Positions 7,775-16,452 of a DNA stretch of 64,000 nucleotides are shown piece by piece. The first letter of the stretch is position 1; the number at the start of each line of letters is the position of its first letter. Origin of the DNA: Burkholderiales bacterium 8X (GTDB lineage: Bacteria > Pseudomonadota > Gammaproteobacteria > Burkholderiales > Burkholderiaceae_C); assembly GCA_902506565.1 (NCBI GenBank), contig LR732703.1, forward strand, positions 3,248,916 to 3,312,915. The letters run 5' to 3'. The notes beneath the pieces were generated by a model. That model worked only from the letters and a program-made list of their open reading frames with translations, was not told the origin of the DNA and searched no databases. Position numbers and translations under genes: made by a program.

Positions 7775-9390
7775 TCGGCTTGGGACGACTCCGCCGGACT
7801 ACCGCCACGGGGCTTGCGGCGACGCCTGCGCTTGCGTGGCGCAGAGTCCGATTCGGTCCGGTCCTCGCCTTGCTGCTCCGATCCACCGGACTCGAATCGA
7901 CCCTCTTCCGGCTCTGAGCGGGGTCCACCGACGGATCCTGCCTCGGCCCCGGCCTGCGGCGCCGCCGGCGCAGTCCGCGTCACGACCCGCTGGCGCGGCT
8001 TCTTGTGCTGCTCGTCGCGGACCTGGTCCATGAGATCCTGCCGGCGAAGGTCATCGGCGGTACTGAACTCCTGCCACCATTCCGCGATGGCCTCGCTGAC
8101 TTCGCCGACGTCCGCACGCAGCCGCATGAAGTCGAAGGCGGCGCGGAACCTCGCCTGCTCGACCAGGCTGTACGGCGTGGCACCGCTGCGCTTGTCGAAG
8201 CGCGGCTGCATCATCCAGATCTCCCGCATGTCTCCCGCCAGCTTGCCGCGGCCGGAGACATCGCCGATGCGGGCATTGAAAACATCGTCGATCGCATCCT
8301 GGAGCGCCGGAAACGAAGGTTGGCCGCGCTGGCCGTTGCGGCCCGCGACACGCTCTGCCCAGCCGTCACGCACATCCGCCCACAGCACGCAAGCCAGGAG
8401 GAAGCTCGGCGCCACCGGCTTGCCTTCGCCGACGCGCCGGTCCGTATCGAGCAGCGCGGCCTTGACGAAGGGCTGGTCAGCACGTTCGACCACCACGTCG
8501 AGCAGCGGATAGATGCCGGTGGTCAGACCCAGCTTGCGCAGTTGCTCGATGGTGGCGATGGCATGCCCGGTCTGTAGCAGCTTGAGCATCTCGTCGAAGA
8601 GCCGACTCTGCGGCACGTCGGCCAGGAGGCGACTCGATTCGACCAGCGGTGCGGCGGTCTTCGGCTCGAGCTTGAAGCCGAGCCCAGCGAGCTTGGCGGA
8701 AAAGCGGATGGCGCGGATGATCCGGACCGGGTCCTCGCGGTAGCGCACCGCCGGGTCGCCGATCATCCGAAGCGTGAGCTTCTTGGCGTCGCGGATGCCG
8801 TTGTGGTAATCGACCACAATCTGGCTCGCCGGGTCGTAGTACATGGCGTTCACAGTGAAGTCGCGGCGCGCGGCGTCTTCTTCCTGCGGGCCCCACACGT
8901 TGTCTCGCAGCACCCGCCCGCTCGCATCCACCGCATGCTTCATGCCTGCCAGTTCGCTCTTGCTGGTGCGCTCGTTGCCGGCCACCTGCTCGGCCGCGGC
9001 GCCGTCCAGCGACGCGCGAAAGGTCGAAACCTCGATCACCTCGTGCTCGCGGCCACGGCCATACACCACGTGCACGATCCGGAAGCGGCGACCGATGATG
9101 AACGCCCGCCGGAACAGCCCCTTGACCTGCTCCGGCGTCGCATTCGTCGCCACGTCGAAGTCCTTGGGCCGCAGGCCGAGCAACAGGTCGCGCACCGCGC
9201 CGCCCACCACATAAGCCTCGAAGCCGGCGTCCTGCAAGGTGGTGACGACGTTCTTCGCGCGTTCGTCCATCAGGTCCGGATTAATGCCATGCACCGATGC
9301 CGCAACTTCCTGGCGCTTGCCGAAACGGGCTTTGCTCGAGGTGGCATCCCCGGATTTGCCGAGGAGCTTGTCGAAGAAATTCTTGATCAT
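7771..9390 (-). CDS. pcnB: Poly(A) polymerase I
   Basis: PcnB adds poly(A) tails to RNA 3' ends and so promotes decay. The roughly 539-residue protein has the nucleotidyltransferase core [30 protein letters not shown], in which the DxD aspartates bind metal. This is followed by the GRRFRIVHV strand, the [12 protein letters not shown] motif and the [15 protein letters not shown] segment. The C-terminus is basic, ending in a [11 protein letters not shown] cluster that probably binds RNA. The start at 9390 ([12 protein letters not shown]) fits the family N-terminus. An in-frame ATG at 9426 would add 12 residues and overlap hda by 8 bases. It overlaps folK by ATGA. Confidence 0.93.
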   Translation of the reverse strand: [539 protein letters not shown]

Positions 9391-9418
9391 TGTTTGAGTC
9401 GTTGGCGCATTGGGCGCG

Positions 9419-10105
9419 TCATTCATTTTCGAGCATCGACCGGATCAGCGGGATGGTGATCGCGCGCTGGGTCTGCAGCGCATAGCCATCCAGCTTGGCC
9501 AGCAGCTCGAGGAGGCTGCCGAGATCGCGGCTGAAACGATGCAGCACGTAGTCGAGCACCTCGTCCGACAGCATCACGCCCCGCTCGTCTGCGGCCTGGC
9601 GCAGCACGGCACGCCGTTCGGCTTCGCTCAAGACCTGCAAGTGGAACACGTGGCCCCATCCCAGCCGGGTGCGGAGATCCTCGCGCAGCTTCAAGGCAGC
9701 GGGCGGCTCCAGGCCAGCGGCGATCACGCCCCGCTGCAGGCTCTGCGCGCTGACGAACCAGGTGAAGGCCGCATGCTGCTGGACCGCGGTATAGAGATGC
9801 ACATCGTCCATCAACACCGCACCCCAGGCTTCGTCGAACGGCGGCGGGTCCGCCAGGCCCGGCTGCAGCCAGCCGACGCTCGCTCCCTGGTCGCGGAGAC
9901 CGGCGCGCACGGCTTCGAGAAGATGGGTCTTGCCGCTTCCGCCCTCGCCCCAGAGGTAGGTCGGAACCGGGGAATGCAGCGTCGGCGCCTGCGCCCCGCC
10001 GAGCCATAGTTCGAGATGCCGCAGCGCCGGCTCGTTCGGTCCGGCCAGAAAACCGCCCAGCGTCGGACCGGTCGCAAGACCGATGTCGAGGGCGAGCTGC
10101 TTCAT
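9419..10105 (-). CDS. hda: DnaA-homologue AAA+ protein, Hda-like
   Basis: A 228-residue DnaA-like ATPase. In the Hda family such proteins act with the DNA-bound sliding clamp to stimulate DnaA-ATP hydrolysis and limit initiation. The N-terminal MKQLALDIGL is a plausible clamp-binding motif of the QL-x-L type. Walker A is GEGGSGKT at about residues 53-60 and the Walker B strand reads AVLMDDVHLY. No DNA-binding HTH domain follows, unlike DnaA. It lies directly upstream of pcnB and is divergent from purM. The 172-base intergenic stretch contains promoters for both directions but no motif I can assign with confidence. Confidence 0.88.
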   Translation of the reverse strand: MKQLALDIGLATGPTLGGFLAGPNEPALRHLELWLGGAQAPTLHSPVPTYLWGEGGSGKTHLLEAVRAGLRDQGASVGWLQPGLADPPPFDEAWGAVLMDDVHLYTAVQQHAAFTWFVSAQSLQRGVIAAGLEPPAALKLREDLRTRLGWGHVFHLQVLSEAERRAVLRQAADERGVMLSDEVLDYVLHRFSRDLGSLLELLAKLDGYALQTQRAITIPLIRSMLENE

Positions 10106-10277
10106 GCCGGAGCCGCCGCAAGCGGCTCGGAGGGCGCGGACGACGCAAGGTTTGGGTTCATGGAGAGGCCCCGTGGGACCTTAAAATCGTCCGGAATTCT
10201 ATCGACCTGCCCCATCCGGTTGGCTTGGTCGTCGTCTTTTCCTCCTCCTCATCACCGTTCTTCGGCGCGGCTCACTC

Positions 10278-11318
10278 ATGAATTCCTCTCCGTCCACCCC
10301 CCTCAGCTACAAGGATGCAGGGGTCGACATCGATGCGGGCGATGCGTTGGTCGACCGGATCAAGCCCCTGGCGAAGCGGACCCTGCGCGAAGGCGTGCTC
10401 GCTGGCATCGGCGGCTTCGGCGCCTTGTTCGAGGTGCCCAAGCGCTACCGGGAGCCGGTGCTGGTCAGCGGTACCGACGGCGTCGGCACCAAGCTCAAGC
10501 TGGCCTTCGAATGGAACATGCACGACACGGTCGGCATCGACCTGGTGGCCATGAGCGTGAACGACGTGCTGGTGCAAGGCGCCGAGCCCTTGTTTTTTCT
10601 CGACTACTTCGCCTGCGGCAAGCTCGAAGTCGACACCGCCGCTGCCGTCATCGGCGGCATCGCTCGCGGCTGCGAACTGAGCGGCTGCGCGCTGATCGGC
10701 GGCGAAACGGCCGAGATGCCGGGCATGTACCCCGCGGGCGAATACGACCTTGCAGGCTTTGCGGTCGGTGCCGTCGAGAAGTCGAAGATCCTGACCGGCC
10801 AAGACGTCCGACCCGGCGACGTCGTGCTCGGGCTCGCCTCTTCTGGCGTCCACTCCAACGGCTTCAGCCTGGTCCGCAAGGTCATCGAGCGCGCCGGCAG
10901 CGAGCTTCCGGCCACGCTCGACGGCCAGCCGTTTCGCGAGGCCGTCATGATGCCGACCCGCCTCTATGTGAAGCCGGTGCTGGCCGCCCTGGCCAAGCAC
11001 CCCATCAAGGCGCTCGCGCACATCACCGGCGGCGGATTGCTCGAGAACATCCCGCGCGTGCTGCCCGAAGGCTGCGCCGCGCGACTTTCGAAAGGCAGCT
11101 GGCCGCGCACCGAGCTCTTTGCCTGGCTGCAGCAGGTGGCCGGCATCGACGATATCGAGATGAACCGCACCTTCAACAACGGCATCGGCATGGTCGTGGT
11201 GATCGACCCGAAGGAAGCCGATGCCTGCGCCGCGACCTTGCAGGAAGCCGGCGAGGCGGTGCATCGCATCGGCATCATTGCCGAGCGCGGCGATGGCGCA
11301 CCCGTGACCGTGGGTTGA
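10278..11318 (+). CDS. purM: Phosphoribosylformylglycinamidine cyclo-ligase
   Basis: AIR synthetase performs the fifth step of purine synthesis, the ATP-dependent closure of FGAM to aminoimidazole ribotide. The 346-residue protein shows [20 protein letters not shown] at the N-terminus, [10 protein letters not shown], the [14 protein letters not shown] metal/phosphate loop, [28 protein letters not shown], and [16 protein letters not shown] in the C-terminal half. Length is normal. It is divergent from hda; a TTAAAAT stretch about 95 bases upstream is a possible -10. A co-directional permease gene follows after 13 bases. Confidence 0.97.
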   Translation: MNSSPSTPLSYKDAGVDIDAGDALVDRIKPLAKRTLREGVLAGIGGFGALFEVPKRYREPVLVSGTDGVGTKLKLAFEWNMHDTVGIDLVAMSVNDVLVQGAEPLFFLDYFACGKLEVDTAAAVIGGIARGCELSGCALIGGETAEMPGMYPAGEYDLAGFAVGAVEKSKILTGQDVRPGDVVLGLASSGVHSNGFSLVRKVIERAGSELPATLDGQPFREAVMMPTRLYVKPVLAALAKHPIKALAHITGGGLLENIPRVLPEGCAARLSKGSWPRTELFAWLQQVAGIDDIEMNRTFNNGIGMVVVIDPKEADACAATLQEAGEAVHRIGIIAERGDGAPVTVG

Positions 11319-11331
11319 CGCGTCACGCGCC

Positions 11332-12396
11332 GTGAACGAAGAACGCCCGACCCATTCGTCCCGCGCCGTGCTGACCGCCAGCTACCTGCTGATGGCGGGC
11401 GGCTTGCTGCTGGTCATGTGGCAGGGGCTTCTTCCGGGTCTCCTGTGCGCCTGCATCGGCTTTCTCGGCACTCGCCGGATCGCCCGCTGGCTCGATGCCG
11501 GGTCCGGCAAGCTGAGGCTGCCGCGCGCCGGCCCTCGTTCGCGACTCGCGCCGTCGGCGAGCTGGGCCCGGATCCTCGCCGCGGCCTTGGTGATGCTGGC
11601 CCCGCTCGGATTGCTCAGCGTCGCGTTCTCGGAAGCCCGCGACTTCGTTCTCAATGCGCCGGAGCAGTACCAGGAACTCCTCGACTACATCGCGCGCACC
11701 GTGCTCGAGCTGCGCCTGAAGCTGCCACCCGAAATCGGCGCCTACCTGCCCGAGGGTGCCGCCGAAGTCCAGCAGGTGGTGGCCGGCTATCTTCGGGCGC
11801 AGGCGGGCGCACTGGCGCTCACCGGCCGGGCCTGGCTGGGCGGCCTGCTTTTCGCCTATGTCGGCCTGATCGTGGGCACCCTCGCCGCGGTTCCGATGCC
11901 GGCCCCCGGACGCCGGCCGCTCGCGGCAGAACTTGAGCGGCGCGTGACCTTCTTCGGCCAGGCCTTCGGCCAGATCGTTGCGGCGCAGTTCTGGATCGCG
12001 GCCTTCAACACCCTGCTCACGGCGATCTTCCTGCTCTTCGTCTTGCCGGTGTGGAGCCCTGCCCTGCCCTATACGCCGGCGCTGATCACATTGACCTTCG
12101 TCGCCGGCCTGGTGCCGATCGTCGGCAACCTGCTGTGCAACGCGGTCATCACGGTGGTGGGGCTCTCGGTGTCGCCGATCACCGCCCTGGCCTGCCTCGG
12201 CTTCCTGATCCTGATCCACAAGGCCGAGTACGTGATCAATGCCAAGGTGGTGGGCTCGCGAACCCAGATGGGCGTGTGGGAACTGCTGGCCGTGATGTTC
12301 GTCGCCGAGGCCACCTTCGGGCCGGCCGGGCTGGTGGCGGCGCCGCTTTTCTATGCCTATCTCAAGAAGGAGTTGCAGGCTGCCGGACTGGTCTGA
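11332..12396 (+). CDS. AI-2E family transporter
   Basis: A 354-residue polytopic membrane protein of the AI-2E/PerM family. It has paired N-terminal helices (about 12-50), further segments near 75-100 and 165-190, and a C-terminal block of helices (about 210-340) that contains the family's GLVPIVGNLLCN and EYVINAKVVGSRTQMG motifs. Members export small molecules or act as sodium/proton antiporters. The autoinducer-2 link comes from one E. coli protein and is not implied here. Translation begins at a GTG 13 bases after purM, so it is probably co-transcribed. In Burkholderiales the gene often accompanies purM. Confidence 0.85.
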   Translation: MNEERPTHSSRAVLTASYLLMAGGLLLVMWQGLLPGLLCACIGFLGTRRIARWLDAGSGKLRLPRAGPRSRLAPSASWARILAAALVMLAPLGLLSVAFSEARDFVLNAPEQYQELLDYIARTVLELRLKLPPEIGAYLPEGAAEVQQVVAGYLRAQAGALALTGRAWLGGLLFAYVGLIVGTLAAVPMPAPGRRPLAAELERRVTFFGQAFGQIVAAQFWIAAFNTLLTAIFLLFVLPVWSPALPYTPALITLTFVAGLVPIVGNLLCNAVITVVGLSVSPITALACLGFLILIHKAEYVINAKVVGSRTQMGVWELLAVMFVAEATFGPAGLVAAPLFYAYLKKELQAAGLV

Positions 12397-12423
12397 GCCG
12401 AAAGCTCGCGGCGCGGCCCCGGC

Positions 12424-12840
12424 TCAAAGATAGCCGCAGAAGCGAAGCACATGCCCGTCGGGCTCGCGAATCGCGAATTCGCGGAGCCCCCAGGGTTGCG
12501 ACGCGGGTTCCTCGATCACGACCACACCGCGCTTGACGTAAGCCGCATGCAGACCGTCGACATCGTTCCCGACATGGATCACGATCTCGCCGCGCCAATC
12601 GCCTTCTCGCCGCCTGCACTGCCAAAGACGGATGTAGACCGGATCGCCGTAGCTCCGGTCGCCCTTCTTGACCCGTGCATAGCTCGGCGGCTCGCCGGCG
12701 ATGAAATCCAGGTCGAATCCGAGCACGTCGCAGAAATAGCGGGCTGCCCGCGCCGCGTCGGCCACCGGCAGCACCGGCTGGATGCCGTGGAATTCGTGTG
12801 TCGTGCCGAGGTCGACTGCCGGAGCGCGCGGCGCCGTCAT
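12424..12840 (-). CDS. VOC superfamily (glyoxalase/bleomycin-resistance-like) protein
   Basis: A 138-residue single-domain VOC-fold protein. The pattern is two beta-alpha-beta-beta-beta modules: PVLPVADAARAARYFCDVLGFDLDF, then the YVKRGVVVIEEPASQPWGLREFAIREPDGHVLRF module, whose late glutamate and the DPDG-like turn resemble metal ligands of the fold. The substrate cannot be inferred; related proteins range from isomerases to antibiotic-binding proteins. The frame stays open upstream to 13035, but the ATG at 12840 gives the expected domain length. It is convergent with the AI-2E permease and downstream of the SirB1-like gene. Confidence 0.75.
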   Translation of the reverse strand: MTAPRAPAVDLGTTHEFHGIQPVLPVADAARAARYFCDVLGFDLDFIAGEPPSYARVKKGDRSYGDPVYIRLWQCRRREGDWRGEIVIHVGNDVDGLHAAYVKRGVVVIEEPASQPWGLREFAIREPDGHVLRFCGYL

Positions 12841-12907
12841 CCGGCGTCCACCGGGTCGGGCCTTGTTCGACGAGCTTCGGTGGCGTGGACCGCGAGGCCG
12901 GACGTCG

Positions 12908-13759
12908 TCAATTCCTCGCCCTCCGGAGCGCGGCGACGCGCTCGTTGATCGCATCGATGTCGAGCGCGTCCTCGGCGTGTGCCAGGTAGGTCTCGAGGTC
13001 GCGCACGGCGAGCGCGCTGTTGCCCTGCTCGGCATGGGCGAGGCCGCGGTCGCGGTACTCGGCCCATGCGGTCGGGAGCAGCGTCACCAATCGGTCCTGG
13101 ACGGCGATGAGTCGTTGCCAGTCTTCCTGCGCCTGGTGGATTTCCTTCAGGTTGCGCAGCATGCGCCCGACGATTTCACGCGGCGACGACGGCTGCAGGT
13201 AGAGCCCGAGCGGCACGTCGAATTCGCCGACCAGGCCGTTGTTCCGCTTGTAGGGCTCGAGCCGTTCGCCGAGCTCCTCGCGCGACAGCGACTTGCCCGA
13301 GAACGGGTCGATGACCACCTGCCCTTTCGGCAGCGTCACCTTCAACATGAAGTGCCCGGGAAAGCCGACGCCGCGTGCATGCAGGCCGAGGCCCTGCGCC
13401 AGCTCCATCCAGAGCACGGCGAGCGAGATCGGGATCCCGCGCCGCGTCCGAAGCACCGCGTTGAGGAAGCTGTTGTCCGGATCGTAGTAGTCGTTGACGT
13501 TGCCGCCGAAGCTCAAGTCGTGGAAGAAGAACTGGTTGAGCACGCGAAGCCGCTGCAAGGGCGCGGCATCGGCCGGCAGGCGCCGCTTGAGCCGGGCGAG
13601 CAATTGGTCGACGTCGCCCAGTACCTCCTGAACGTCGAGGTCCGGGTATTCGTCCTGGGCGAGGCTGGCCGCGGCTTCCAGCAAGGGAAAGTGGTCGTCG
13701 CTCTTAACCAGCGACTCGAAATACTCGAGTGCCGTGAGCGACCGGAAGCTGAATGTCAT
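12908..13759 (-). CDS. SirB1 family protein (transglutaminase-like domain plus TPR)
   Basis: A 283-residue soluble protein of the SirB1/YchA type. The transglutaminase-like core contains NQFFFHDLSFGGNVNDYYDP, the NSFLNAVLRTRRGIPISLAVLWMELAQGLGL helix pair and GVGFPGHFMLKV. A C-terminal TPR-like region (about 205-275) follows, with EDWQRLIAVQDRLVTLLP and a RDRGLAHAEQGNSALAV helix. The position where a transglutaminase would carry its catalytic cysteine is a serine here (GIPISLA), as is usual for SirB1, so enzyme activity is doubtful. The function is not established. It lies 56 bases from murJ on the same strand. Confidence 0.82.
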   Translation of the reverse strand: MTFSFRSLTALEYFESLVKSDDHFPLLEAAASLAQDEYPDLDVQEVLGDVDQLLARLKRRLPADAAPLQRLRVLNQFFFHDLSFGGNVNDYYDPDNSFLNAVLRTRRGIPISLAVLWMELAQGLGLHARGVGFPGHFMLKVTLPKGQVVIDPFSGKSLSREELGERLEPYKRNNGLVGEFDVPLGLYLQPSSPREIVGRMLRNLKEIHQAQEDWQRLIAVQDRLVTLLPTAWAEYRDRGLAHAEQGNSALAVRDLETYLAHAEDALDIDAINERVAALRRARN

Positions 13760-13815
13760 GCGTCTTTGTAGAGGAGCCCGGGCGGAGCGTCAAGAAGCCC
13801 CGGCCCCGTGGGTAG

Positions 13816-15381
13816 TCAGCGGCGGACCATGCTGCGGAGCTTGACGCCGGTGAGCGCCAGCACGGCGAAATACAGCAGCCCCGCCGCTGCGATCAAGCCG
13901 GCGAGGAGGCCGACGCGCACCAATCGATCGGCGCGCAGCCCGACCCAGTCGAAGTGGGCGGAGCCCCAGGCCAACAGGGCCCCGAGCGCCACCGCGCCGG
14001 CTGCGACCTGCAGCAGGAAGCGGATCCAGCCCGGTTCGGGGACGTAGCTCTTGCGCCGAAGAAGGCCGATCAGCAGCCAGCCCGCATTCAGGATGCCGCC
14101 CAGTCCCAGGGTCAGGGTCAGAGCCGCATGCTGCAGCACGGGCACGAGGAGCAGGTTCAAGGCCTGGGTCAGGATGAGCACGGCGATGGCGATCAGCATC
14201 GGCGTTCGCATGTCGTGCCTGGCAAAGTAGCCCGGCGCCAGGATCTTGATCGCCACGAGGCCGGTCAAGCCGACGCCGTAGTAGGCGAGCGCAATGGAGG
14301 TGCGCCGAACGTCTTCGCTGCTGAATGCCCCGTTGTGGAAGAGCACCGCGACCAGCGGCGTCGAGAACACCAGCAAGGCGACCGAGCACGGCACCGCCAG
14401 CATCACGACCAGCCGCAAGCCCCAGTCGATCATCGACGAGTAGCGCGCGTCGTCCTTGGCGGCTCGTGCCGCGGAAAGCTGCGGCATCAGCACCACGCCC
14501 AGCGCGACGCCGAGCATCGCGGTCGGAAATTCCATCAGCCGGTCCGCATAGCTGAGCCAGGTAACGCTGCCCGGCGCGAGGTGCGAGGCGATCTGCGTGT
14601 TGATGACCAGCGACAACTGCCAGACGCTCACGCCGATCAGGGCCGGCACCATCAGCTTGCCGACCTTGCGGGTCTCCGGATCCTTCCAGGCGCGCCGGAT
14701 GCCGGCGAGCGGCGTGCCGATGCGAGGCAACATGCCGATGCGACGCAGTGCCGGAAGCTGCAGGGCGAGCTGCAGGACGCCGCCCACCATCACCCCGACG
14801 CACTGGGCATAGATCGGCTCGATGCCAAGGCGCCGGAACCAGGGCGCGCCGAGCACGATCGACAGGATCAACGCCAGGTTGAGCAGCACCGGCGAAGCCG
14901 CCGGCACCGCGAACTTGCGCCAGGTATTCAGCACGCCGCCCGCCAACGCCACCAGCGACATGAAGCCGATGTAGGGGAACATCCAGCGGGTCATCAGCAC
15001 CGCGGCATCGAAGCCTTGCGGCGTCTGCCGCAGGCCGCTCGCCATGGCCCAGACCATGATCGGCGCCGCCACCACGCCGGCGACGCAGAACAGCACCAGG
15101 ATCCAGGTCAGGAGCGTGGCGACCTGGTCGACCAGCAGGCGGGCCGCGTCGTCGCCGCGCTCGGTACGGGTCGCCGCCAGCACCGGAACGAAGGCCTGGC
15201 TGAACGCGCCTTCGCCGAAGATCCGGCGAAAGAGATTGGGAATCCGGAAGGCGACGTTGAACGCGTCGGTCAACGCGCTGACGCCGAACACCGAGGCCAT
15301 CAGCAGGTCGCGGATCAGCCCCGTCACCCGGGAGGCCAGCGTGAAAAGGGAGACGGTGGAGGCGGACTTGAAGAGCGACAC
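13816..15381 (-). CDS. murJ: Murein biosynthesis integral membrane protein (lipid II flippase)
   Basis: MurJ flips lipid II across the inner membrane for peptidoglycan synthesis. The 521-residue protein has about fourteen membrane segments of the MOP/MATE fold. It begins [28 protein letters not shown] and contains [31 protein letters not shown], the family's most conserved stretch with the essential arginines. GTG is the start codon. It is divergent from rpsT across a 95-base gap, the usual arrangement in Burkholderiales. Confidence 0.97.
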   Translation of the reverse strand: MSLFKSASTVSLFTLASRVTGLIRDLLMASVFGVSALTDAFNVAFRIPNLFRRIFGEGAFSQAFVPVLAATRTERGDDAARLLVDQVATLLTWILVLFCVAGVVAAPIMVWAMASGLRQTPQGFDAAVLMTRWMFPYIGFMSLVALAGGVLNTWRKFAVPAASPVLLNLALILSIVLGAPWFRRLGIEPIYAQCVGVMVGGVLQLALQLPALRRIGMLPRIGTPLAGIRRAWKDPETRKVGKLMVPALIGVSVWQLSLVINTQIASHLAPGSVTWLSYADRLMEFPTAMLGVALGVVLMPQLSAARAAKDDARYSSMIDWGLRLVVMLAVPCSVALLVFSTPLVAVLFHNGAFSSEDVRRTSIALAYYGVGLTGLVAIKILAPGYFARHDMRTPMLIAIAVLILTQALNLLLVPVLQHAALTLTLGLGGILNAGWLLIGLLRRKSYVPEPGWIRFLLQVAAGAVALGALLAWGSAHFDWVGLRADRLVRVGLLAGLIAAAGLLYFAVLALTGVKLRSMVRR

Positions 15382-15424
15382 AGCCAGCGAGTGTAGGTGC
15401 CTCGCGCGAGCTGACCTCGCCGGC

Positions 15425-15441
15425 CTATAATCGAGGGCTTT
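15425..15441 (+). promoter_or_regulatory. rpsT promoter core
   Basis: CTATAATCGAGGGCTTT, with a perfect TATAAT at 15426-15431 and a GC-rich discriminator. A start about 7 bases later would give a leader of about 40 nucleotides before the rpsT ATG. This is the third copy of the core seen before rpsP and rplS. A -35 hexamer is not recognisable. Confidence 0.7.
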
Positions 15442-15476
15442 GCTGCATCATCCCCAGACACCAAGGAAACCTACAC

Positions 15477-15794
15477 ATGGCATCAGCCAAACCCAAGAAA
15501 AAGAACCCGCGCCTCGCGTCGGGCCGCAAGCGCGTCCGCCAGGACGTCAAACTCAACGCCGCGAACACGTCGCTGCGTTCCAAGTACCGGACCGCGGTCA
15601 AGAACGTCGAGAAGGCCGTGCTGGCCGGCGACAAGACCAAGGCAGCCGAACTCTTCGCCAAGGCGCAGAGCATCGTGGACACGGTTGCCGACAAGGGCAT
15701 CTTCCACAAGAACAAGGCAGCTCGCGACAAGAGCCGCCTGGCCACCAAGGTAAAGAACCTGGCCCTCGCCCCTGAAAAGGCAACCGCCGCCTGA
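15477..15794 (+). CDS. rpsT: 30S ribosomal protein S20
   Basis: Ribosomal protein S20, a 16S rRNA-binding protein of the small subunit. The 105-residue, very basic helical protein starts [19 protein letters not shown] and contains the [15 protein letters not shown] and [22 protein letters not shown] helices. It is somewhat longer than the E. coli protein (87 residues), as is common in this order. A CAAGGAAACC stretch supplies the Shine-Dalgarno. It is monocistronic, with a -10 box upstream and a strong terminator downstream. Confidence 0.98.
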   Translation: MASAKPKKKNPRLASGRKRVRQDVKLNAANTSLRSKYRTAVKNVEKAVLAGDKTKAAELFAKAQSIVDTVADKGIFHKNKAARDKSRLATKVKNLALAPEKATAA

Positions 15795-15867
15795 GGCATC
15801 AGGCAAACAGCCCGGACAGGTCGATCGACCTTTCCGCCGTTTGATCGGGGTGCGCTGCAGCAAAGTG

Positions 15868-15892
15868 AAAACCGCCTTCGGGCGGTTTTTTC
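15868..15892 (+). terminator. Rho-independent terminator of rpsT
   Basis: An ACCGCC/GGCGGT stem with a TTCG loop, preceded by A residues and followed by a run of six T. It lies about 75 bases after the rpsT stop and could also serve the convergent DUF3579 gene from the other strand, because the flanking A and T runs make it symmetrical. Confidence 0.85.
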
Positions 15893-15941
15893 ATGGGCGC
15901 TCGATCCCGGGGCCGGGGCTCGGCTATCGCCGAGCTTGTCT

Positions 15942-16289
15942 TCAGCTCGTGGTTTGCGAAGGCGGCCGGATCGGCGCCGGCGGCGCGTTCGGCACCAGGC
16001 AGGCCTCGCCGACCTGCAAGCCGTTGTCCCGCGCGAAGTTCATGACGAAATCCCAGGCCATCACATCGGCATCGCGCAATTCGTGGCTCACGACCACGCA
16101 CTTGATGCCGTTGATGACGGTCGGCACGCACCAGGGGGAATAGCTCAGGTGGCTGCCCGGCTGGGGCCCGCCCGGACGGAATGAACACATGACGCCCGCC
16201 AGCCGTTCCGCCCAATCGCTGGGCCTGAAAGTCTTGCCATCCTGGGTAATGCCCTGGATGAAGACCTGCTTGGCGGAAGGAGAAACCAT
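15942..16289 (-). CDS. DUF3579 domain-containing protein
   Basis: A 115-residue soluble protein recognised as DUF3579, a betaproteobacterial family of unknown function. Conserved features visible are FIQGITQDGKTFRPSDWAERLAGVM, the SYSPWCVPTVINGIKCVVV strand, and a C-terminal LYDFV-like helix (DVMAWDFVMNFARDNGL). Two cysteines (in GVMCSF and SPWCVP) might bind a ligand, but nothing more can be said. It is convergent with rpsT and divergent from argD, the same neighbourhood as in many Burkholderiales. Confidence 0.85.
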   Translation of the reverse strand: MVSPSAKQVFIQGITQDGKTFRPSDWAERLAGVMCSFRPGGPQPGSHLSYSPWCVPTVINGIKCVVVSHELRDADVMAWDFVMNFARDNGLQVGEACLVPNAPPAPIRPPSQTTS

Positions 16290-16452
16290 GGGGCGTTGAA
16301 GGCACCGGCAGGAGTGCTGCGGCGCAACAATGATTCTAGCGAGCTGCCCCTGTCGAGACTGCCTTCAAGGGCATTGCAGTCATGCGGAATCCTCAACTTC
16401 CGCGCCGAACTGCACGCCTAGAATCCGCCCTTCCTTTTTCCCCGGAGTTCGC

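Noticed and set aside
10103..10161. A 19-codon upstream reading frame overlapping the hda start (ATGA)
   Set aside because: It has no Shine-Dalgarno and no recognisable peptide. A short open frame of this size is expected by chance in GC-rich DNA.
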